A stretch of DNA of 12,680 nucleotides from Opitutaceae bacterium. GTDB lineage: Bacteria > Verrucomicrobiota > Verrucomicrobiia > Opitutales > Opitutaceae. The translations under genes and the position numbers were made by a program. This document shows positions 8,116-12,680 of the stretch, one piece after another; position 1 is the first letter of the stretch; each line of letters opens with the position of its first letter. The DNA lies in contig JAIRTK010000246.1 in the NCBI GenBank assembly GCA_031254955.1, forward strand, positions 1-12,680. Direction: 5' to 3'. Under the pieces are notes generated by a model, which searched no databases, had not been told where the DNA came from, and worked only from the letters and a program-made list of their open reading frames with translations.

Positions 8116-8670
8116 ATGATCCCCCTCGGCTACATGGCTAAATTCGTGGTGAGCCGCCCGGACTGGCTCAAGGCCGGATATATCGACGACATATACTCTG
8201 TGAGTCCGTGCATCTCCAAGGACTTTTGCGAATGGATTGATTCTTGGAGGCATAATGGATTCTGGTTTTTTGATTCACCGGACATCATTCGTGAAATCGC
8301 CTCCAGCCGGAACGTGGAATTGGGCAATGCGACATGGTTTTACTACGAGGCATTTGAACAGGAATTTGTATCCGATGAAAGCCGTTGGCGTTTTTTCACG
8401 CCGGAGCCTTCGTTCCCCCTTGATATTCATCCACCCAAAAACCCTGTCCCGCGCGGCATTGATATCGTCACTTATTCTGGCGGCAACACGCCCGGCCACT
8501 CGCCTCTTTCCTGTAATCACATGGCGGAAGAGCTTGCGGTAAACAGGCACTGCCTTCTGGACCATTTCGACGAGGCAAAAGCCCTTGTGGACGCCGGCTG
8601 TTTTAATATGAGCGAGCCGGGGCCATACCGCCTTGTCGCGGTCCATACAATAGACGCCGCCCTCCAATAG
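8116..8670 (+). CDS. Uncharacterised 184-aa protein
   Basis: I do not recognise a named domain. AAAGGA at 8105-8110, five bases before the ATG, supports this start; Met7 is an alternative. There is no signal peptide or membrane segment, so it is probably cytoplasmic. It is rich in aromatics (WRHNGFWFFDSP near 44-55, WFYYEAFEQEF near 74-84) and ends in a Cys/His-containing tract: SPLSCNHMAEELAVNRHCLL near 133-152, then EPGPYRLVAVHTID. That pattern feels like a family of stand-alone Gram-negative hypothetical proteins of about this size, possibly immunity-like, but this is recollection and no toxin gene is adjacent. Base composition is less GC-rich than the flanking genes, with more A/T-ending codons, compatible with horizontal arrival. 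It is surrounded by repeat elements and has no operon partner. Confidence 0.75.
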   Translation: MIPLGYMAKFVVSRPDWLKAGYIDDIYSVSPCISKDFCEWIDSWRHNGFWFFDSPDIIREIASSRNVELGNATWFYYEAFEQEFVSDESRWRFFTPEPSFPLDIHPPKNPVPRGIDIVTYSGGNTPGHSPLSCNHMAEELAVNRHCLLDHFDEAKALVDAGCFNMSEPGPYRLVAVHTIDAALQ

Positions 8671-8677
8671 CACCCCT

Positions 8678-8694
8678 TCTGCCGCCGAGGCAGA
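8678..8694 (+). terminator. Possible weak terminator hairpin
   Basis: TCTGCC-GCCGA-GGCAGA forms a 6-bp GC-rich stem seven bases after the stop of the 184-aa gene. A C-rich tract follows rather than a run of T, so it is not a canonical intrinsic terminator. Confidence 0.3.
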
Positions 8695-8756
8695 GGCCCC
8701 CCTTTCCCGAGGCAGGCAGGACGAACAAGTCCAAAGCATCTGGAGCATTTCTCGTT

Positions 8757-8940
8757 TAAAACCCATTCCCAGTGAACAGGACCCTATAGAAGCAGAGCCA
8801 TGTAGGGGCTTCGCTTGCGAAGCCCGTTACTGGTGCACGGCCTTTACTGGTGCACGCCCGTTGCTGGAGCACGGTTATCAATCCGGGCGTCGCAAGCGAC
8901 GCCCCTACAAAAGAGTGATTTTCATTGGGAACTGGTATAA
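8757..8940. repeat. Family 1 MITE-like element (copy 3)
   Basis: The left end TAAAACCCATTCCCAGTGAA (from 8757) and the reverse complement of the right end (TTATACCAGTTCCCAATGAA, ending at 8940) match at about 16 of 23 positions. Inner arms of about 24 bp, GTAGGGGC[T/G]TCGCTTGCGA-type, lie at 8803-8825 and, inverted, at 8885-8908. Each arm is itself a hairpin (8806-8825; 8885-8904). Three 17-bp tandem units lie at 8822-8838, 8839-8855 and 8856-8872. The segment 8762-8874 is the inverted counterpart of 1-118. Non-coding. Confidence 0.75.
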
Positions 8941-8970
8941 AGCATTTTTCATTTAATCTGTCGCCTGACG

Positions 8971-9121
8971 TAGCGCAGACTTCCAAGTCTGCTTGGCTTG
9001 GGCGGCACCGCACTCCATAAAGCCTCCGGTAGGGAGGCCTCGGAGAGGCCTCCCTACCGGCGCTCCCGTGCCTGCATGACGCCGGCCCGTGCAACCTCGG
9101 TTAGTAACTGAGATTGCGCGG
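8971..9121. repeat. Degenerate palindrome cluster (family 2 and 4 remnants)
   Basis: This stretch holds GCAGACTT-CC-AAGTCTGC (8975-8992), a variant of the GCAGGTTT palindrome seen elsewhere. Next is a strong hairpin with 15-bp perfect arms CCGGTAGGGAGGCCT (9026-9040) and AGGCCTCCCTACCGG (9046-9060), identical in core to the family 4 arms at 12187-12290. Last is CAACCTCGGTTAGTAACTGA near 9094-9113, which looks like a family 2 right end abutting a family 2 left end. No gene is present. From 9122 to 9295 I see only unremarkable AT-richer sequence leading to the promoter. Confidence 0.55.
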
Positions 9122-9295
9122 AAGCAGCCAGATTGTCTGGTCCGGGGAGCGCACGCGTCCCCTCGATTATTTATCTTGAATTTACCTTGACTGCCGCCCT
9201 GTCGTTTTCTTTTTTCATGCCCTTTACCGCGTAAAAACACCCAAGAAAACACATCCGCAACCGAGTCGGGAAAACATAACTTCTTGAAAATGAGC

Positions 9296-9324
9296 TTGAC
9301 TACGACACACGCGGCTAGTATAAA
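9296..9324 (+). promoter_or_regulatory. Near-consensus sigma70 promoter for the second autotransporter
   Basis: TTGACT (9296-9301) and TATAAA (9319-9324) are separated by exactly 17 bp, each one base from the consensus hexamer. Transcription would start near 9331, inside the 8-bp repeat array that begins within the -10 box at 9323. The next plus-strand gene I accept starts at 9670, giving a leader of about 340 nt. This is a sequence prediction only. Confidence 0.7.
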
Positions 9325-9415
9325 GCTCCCAAGCTCCCAAGCTCCCAAGCTCCCAAGCTCCCAAGCTCCCAAGCTCCCAAGCTCCCAAGCTCCCAAGCTC
9401 CCAAGCTCCCAAGCT
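9323..9415 (+). repeat. 8-bp simple sequence repeat (AAGCTCCC) x 11.6
   Basis: Eleven perfect copies of AAGCTCCC run from 9323 to 9410, followed by AAGCT. The first unit overlaps the last two bases of the -10 hexamer. The unit length is not a multiple of three, and perfect copies of this kind are prone to slipped-strand mispairing. The array would be the first transcribed sequence of the autotransporter mRNA. Confidence 0.97.
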
Positions 9416-9669
9416 TTGCGTTCATAGTGTAAATCACTTTTCCGGGGTGTATTGTGCCCCGATGAAACGGCGTGGACAAACTTTCGGATGGAGGGCGGAT
9501 ATCCGCGTCGCCGTTACATGGAAAGAGTCGAATGACGAAACCTGCCACACGGCATTTCCGATGGCAGAGCAGTTTCACCGAAACCACCGCGGATGGCTTG
9601 GCGAGTCGTCCCTGCCTAAGGTCGAGAATTTGTTTGTAACCGGTATAGCACACACACACCGAAATCAAC
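9416..9669 (+). other. Long leader of the second autotransporter
   Basis: About 250 nt between the repeat array and the start codon. It holds a hairpin CGGGG...CCCCG near 9444-9462 and the 12-bp palindrome GCGGATATCCGC (9495-9506). An 80-codon frame from ATG 9447 to a stop at 9689 overlaps the autotransporter start by 20 nt. It has no clear ribosome-binding site and no recognisable protein, so I do not call it a gene, though it could act as an upstream ORF. I found no match to a riboswitch class I know. Confidence 0.4.
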
Positions 9670-12156
9670 ATGACCAAAATGACACGTAAGCATAAACCAC
9701 GCAAAAGCATCTTCGCCAAATGGGCCGCGTTGCTCGCCACCATCGGCGGCATGGCGGCGTTACCATTCAACACCATGGCGGCCAATAAATTGGTCAGTAC
9801 AGGCGAGGACATTGCCGACCCAGGCCCCGTTTTATACGATAACGACGTTAATGCGCATGCCGTGCAAGTGGCGGTCTCAGGCACTTACAACGGCACTAAC
9901 ATTCGGGTCACCTCCACGGTCAATGCGCGGCATGGGGTTTACACCACCGGCGGTAATATCACGCTCAGTTCGGGCACCGTCACCGCCAGCGGCTCGAATG
10001 CGCGGGGAATTTATATTCTTAACTCGTCCACCGTCACCGCTTTGGTCAGTTTAAATCAGCTTGCCATCAAGACCACGGGGGAACTGGGGCATGGCCTTTA
10101 TGTCTCCGCCTCCAGCGTCGCCACCGGCACGTCAGTCACGGTTGTCACGGGTTCGTTGTCTTACGGCATTTTCGCCGCCGCCGCCGGCACCATTGAACTG
10201 GCCCAAACCTCAATCACCACCACGGACGGATATTCTGCGGTCGGCGCCATGTCGGGCGGCGTCATCACCTTGCGGAACACCTCCATCACCGCCAGCGGTT
10301 CTTATTCCAGCGACAACTTGACAGACGGGGTGAGCACCAGTTCCGGCGCGACGATTACTTTGATTGATTCCACTGTTATCACCGCCGGCGGTTGTGGATT
10401 AAGAGTCGCCAATTCCAGCGCCAACCATGACTTTGCCATCATCAATATGACTGGCGGCAGCATTTCCACCGGCACGGGCGCGGCGTTGCAACTGATAAGC
10501 GGCACGATGGAGACGCACGGTCAGATTAATGTCTCGCAAGTGACGATTGATTCCGGTGCTTTGTATCAGACTAACAACAAGAATCCCGACAACGACATTT
10601 CCATTGCCATCAGAGACTCGGATATTTCCAATGCGGGCGGCATTGAACTTGTACCGGATAACAATGGCACGCATGAGATTACCGTCAGCGGCGGCAGCGG
10701 CATCACCGGCGATGTGACCAACAGCGGCAGCGGTGCGCTGACCGTGACCCTCGACCGCACCACCGCGCGCAGCAACATCACCAACAACGGCGGCGGCAGC
10801 ACGACCATCAGCTTGAACAACGACTCGCACGGCACCGGCGGCTGGAACGGCGGCAGCTTGAGCCTGATTGACAACGAGAGCACGTGGAACTTCAGCGGCA
10901 CCAACTCCGTTTTGGACAACGTGCGCAATGACGGCACCATCATCGTTGACGTGAACACCGACACTGGTGCCGGCGGCTCCATCACCGTCACCGGCACCGC
11001 CGGCGGCGCCGGCACCGTGCACATTGACACCACCGGCAACGGCACCCTGCACCCCGACGACGCCCTCAAGGACAAAGTGGCGGGCGACGGCACCGAAAAC
11101 TGGGTTTGGGACCCCATCGACTGGGGCCTCGAAACCGTGCTCAAGGACGGCGAAAACCCCGACGGCACCTCGCACTTCCGCATCGACGGCGCCAGCGCCG
11201 CCGGCGCCGTGCTCAACAGCGCCGTCGTGCTCCAGCAAGCGCTGTGGTTCGCGCAGCAGGACAGCCTCCACAAACGCCTCGGCGACCTGCGCCTCTCCCC
11301 CTCGTCCGCCGGTGATTCCTTTGTATCCAACCTCTGGATGCGCGCCCACGCCCAGCGCCTCAACCTCGACTCCGCCGTCGCCGGCCGCTCCGCCGCCCAA
11401 ACCCTCTACGGCATCGACATCGGCGCCGACAAACCCTGGAAACTCGACACCGGCAGCGCCGCCACCGCCACGCTTCACACCGGCCTCTACCTCGGCCACG
11501 GTCAAAGCACCGCCGACTACAAAACCCCCGGAGCCGAAGCCGAACTCACCACCACCCACGCCGGCCTCTACGCCACCTACCTCCGCGACAACGGCTTCTA
11601 CGCCGACGCCGTGCTCAAAATCGCCAGCGTCGAAAACACCCTCGAAGCCCCCAGCGGCGCGACTCTGCTCAAAGCCGATTACAAAAACCTGAACCTCGGC
11701 GCCAGCATCGAAATCGGCTACCGCTGCCCCCTGCAAAACGACTGGTATATAGAACCCCAACTCCAGCTCGGCTACCTCCATGTCTTCGCCAAAAACTACA
11801 CCGCCGCCGCTCCCGCCGCTCCCCCCGCCGCCCTCCACATCGCCGCCGCCGACATGGACGCCCTCCAGGCCCGCCTCACCCACACTCTCGGCAAAACCCT
11901 CCGCCTCGCCAACGGCAGCGTCCTGCAACCCTACGCGCGCCTCGGCGGCGCCGTGCTCACCAGCACCGGCGGCGAAATCCGCAACGGCTACCAACGTCTC
12001 CGCCCCAACATCGACGGCACCCGCCTCGAAGCCGGCGCCGGCATCCTCTGGCAACTCGGCGCGGCCCACCAACTCCACCTCGACTACGAAGCGAGCTATG
12101 CCGAAGACTACACCAAACCCTGGGGCCTCACCGCCGGCTACCGTTTCCAGTTCTGA
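9670..12156 (+). CDS. Pertactin-type autotransporter (type Va)
   Basis: An 828-aa secreted surface protein. An in-frame TAG at 9646-9648 limits the start to 9670 or ATG 9679; neither has a good ribosome-binding site. Residues 1-37 are a long signal peptide (TRKHKPRK, hydrophobic core, cleavage near TMA-A). Residues 40-480 are Gly/Ser/Thr-rich beta-helix turns such as GGNITLSSGTVTASGSNARG, passing into a pertactin-like tail (LIDNESTWNFSGTNSVLDNV). A helical linker precedes the barrel (QQALWFAQQDSLHKRLGDLR, near 522-541). The barrel spans about 550-828 and ends in YRFQF with the C-terminal Phe expected for BAM recognition. Linker and barrel differ from those of the 1871-aa autotransporter, so the two are not recent duplicates. 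The passenger coding DNA is visibly less GC-rich than the linker and barrel. No protease or lipase motif seen; adhesion is a guess. Confidence 0.92.
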   Translation: MTKMTRKHKPRKSIFAKWAALLATIGGMAALPFNTMAANKLVSTGEDIADPGPVLYDNDVNAHAVQVAVSGTYNGTNIRVTSTVNARHGVYTTGGNITLSSGTVTASGSNARGIYILNSSTVTALVSLNQLAIKTTGELGHGLYVSASSVATGTSVTVVTGSLSYGIFAAAAGTIELAQTSITTTDGYSAVGAMSGGVITLRNTSITASGSYSSDNLTDGVSTSSGATITLIDSTVITAGGCGLRVANSSANHDFAIINMTGGSISTGTGAALQLISGTMETHGQINVSQVTIDSGALYQTNNKNPDNDISIAIRDSDISNAGGIELVPDNNGTHEITVSGGSGITGDVTNSGSGALTVTLDRTTARSNITNNGGGSTTISLNNDSHGTGGWNGGSLSLIDNESTWNFSGTNSVLDNVRNDGTIIVDVNTDTGAGGSITVTGTAGGAGTVHIDTTGNGTLHPDDALKDKVAGDGTENWVWDPIDWGLETVLKDGENPDGTSHFRIDGASAAGAVLNSAVVLQQALWFAQQDSLHKRLGDLRLSPSSAGDSFVSNLWMRAHAQRLNLDSAVAGRSAAQTLYGIDIGADKPWKLDTGSAATATLHTGLYLGHGQSTADYKTPGAEAELTTTHAGLYATYLRDNGFYADAVLKIASVENTLEAPSGATLLKADYKNLNLGASIEIGYRCPLQNDWYIEPQLQLGYLHVFAKNYTAAAPAAPPAALHIAAADMDALQARLTHTLGKTLRLANGSVLQPYARLGGAVLTSTGGEIRNGYQRLRPNIDGTRLEAGAGILWQLGAAHQLHLDYEASYAEDYTKPWGLTAGYRFQF

Positions 12157-12186
12157 ACGGGAAAGGACGTGAGATTACACAGCACT

Positions 12187-12290
12187 GGTAGGGAGGCCTC
12201 TCCGAGGCCTCCGCGAGAACGCTTCGATTTCCCCATAAAAGTTCCAACCGTCGCCCCGCCCGGCGGAGGCCTCGGAGAGGCCTCCCTACC
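12187..12290. repeat. Family 4 palindromic element with 26-bp perfect inverted ends
   Basis: The arms at 12187-12212 (GGTAGGGAGGCCTC...) and 12265-12290 (...GAGGCCTCCCTACC) are exact reverse complements over 26 bp. They flank a 52-bp spacer that resembles the spacer at 164-216. Each arm also contains its own smaller palindrome. It begins 31 bp after the autotransporter stop codon and could form a large hairpin in the transcript, so it may act as a 3' end. No T-tract follows. Confidence 0.8.
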
Positions 12291-12332
12291 GGCGCTGTCG
12301 CACCCAAGGCTCGTTTCCTATGCGACAGAACA

Positions 12333-12500
12333 ACTGAGGTTACGCGCGGCCTCGGTGGTAGCGCAGGTTGCCAGGCTTCTCGCTTTGCCCGGAACCCAAT
12401 TTGCTGACGGGCCGATGGCCTGCCCTGAAGCAGACTTGGTTTCGAGCGAAGCGACAGTCCGCCAGTCTGCGCTATGACAGAGGTCGCGCGTAACCTCAGT
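12333..12500. repeat. Family 2 MITE-like element (copy 2)
   Basis: Perfect 15-bp inverted ends: ACTGAGGTTACGCGC (12333-12347) and GCGCGTAACCTCAGT (12486-12500). The interior shares GTAGCGCAGGTT, TGCTGACGGGCCGA, GGTTTCGAGCGAAGCGACAG and CCAGTCTGCGC with 7690-7831. It carries extra sequence near 12373-12400 in place of the intact GCAGGTTT palindrome. A family 1 element follows after four bases. Confidence 0.82.
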
Positions 12501-12504
12501 AAAT

Positions 12505-12659
12505 GATACCCTTTCCCAATGAGAAACAGCTTTAGCGGGCAGGGCGGTGTCGCCGTTCCGAGCGAAGCGAGATGCCTGTCAACCGCTGTGGCATCCCTTG
12601 GCAAACGGCGGCGGTCCCGGCGAGATCGCTCTGCCTAAAACTCATTCTGAATGGGTATA
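12505..12659. repeat. Family 1 MITE-like element (copy 4)
   Basis: GATACCCTTTCCCAATGAGA (from 12505) is mirrored by the reverse complement of ...CTCATTCTGAATGGGTATA (ending 12659). Inner GC-rich arms at 12538-12555 and 12618-12635 pair at 15 of 18 positions. The architecture is the same as at 7831-7975, and it again follows a family 2 element. Non-coding. Confidence 0.7.
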
Positions 12660-12680
12660 ATACCAGTTCCCAATGAAAAT
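12658..12680. repeat. Family 1 terminus, start of a further copy cut by the window end
   Basis: ATACCAGTTCCCAATGAAAA at the window edge is the reverse complement of the right end of the copy at 8757-8940. A further element probably continues beyond the window, head to tail with the one before it. Confidence 0.55.

Noticed and set aside
9323..9415. Possible CRISPR array
   Set aside because: Units are 8 bp and contiguous, with no spacers and no cas genes; it is a simple sequence repeat.
9447..9689. 80-codon plus-strand frame as a gene
   Set aside because: No ribosome-binding site, no recognisable product and overlap with the autotransporter start. Kept only as a possible upstream ORF.
8953..9884. 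Minus-strand frames reading a GSLGAWEL octapeptide repeat
   Set aside because: An 8-bp unit without stop codons leaves all three frames open and gives the same peptide in each. The frames extend into unrelated repeats or antisense to the autotransporter, with no supporting start signal.

Overview
The window is GC-rich DNA, most likely from a Verrucomicrobiota bacterium of the Opitutaceae type. That placement is an inference from three things: autotransporters built from PATR-type beta-strand repeats, a pyrophosphate-type phosphofructokinase, and gaps crowded with short GC-rich palindromic repeats. There is no rRNA, tRNA or other taxonomic marker. All four genes I accept are on the plus strand. 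I see no transposase, CRISPR array or RNA gene.

Layout: (1) 1-313, two intergenic repeat elements. (2) 314-5929, a giant autotransporter (1871 aa): signal peptide, an N-terminal beta-helix with GGA[I/L/V] and FxxN motifs like those of chlamydial Pmp proteins, about six PATR repeats in a duplicated ~390-residue module, and a C-terminal beta-barrel. (3) 5930-6402, a two-copy 154-bp tandem repeat and a short leader. (4) 6403-7662, pyrophosphate-dependent 6-phosphofructokinase. (5) 7663-8115, two abutting MITE-like elements and a TTCGCG array. (6) 8116-8670, a 184-aa protein of unknown function. (7) 8671-9669, more palindromic elements, then a near-consensus sigma70 promoter whose -10 box runs directly into 11.6 copies of an 8-bp tandem repeat, then a long leader. 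(8) 9670-12156, a second, pertactin-type autotransporter (828 aa). (9) 12157-12680, three or four more palindromic elements.

The genes do not form a pathway. The PFK is a housekeeping glycolytic/gluconeogenic enzyme lying between two surface-protein loci. The autotransporters would be secreted through the inner membrane by Sec, insert their barrels in the outer membrane and display the passenger outside. Both carry hallmarks of variability: long in-frame direct repeats inside the first, and an 8-bp repeat array at the promoter/5' end of the second.

The most distinctive non-coding content is a set of MITE-like or REP-like families, each defined by its own inverted ends. Family 1 has ends like TATACCC-TTCCCAATGAAAA, family 2 has ACTGAGGTTACGCGC ends, and family 4 has a perfect 26-bp inverted repeat. 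Families 2 and 1 lie head to tail in the same order at two distant sites, which suggests they may be one composite unit.
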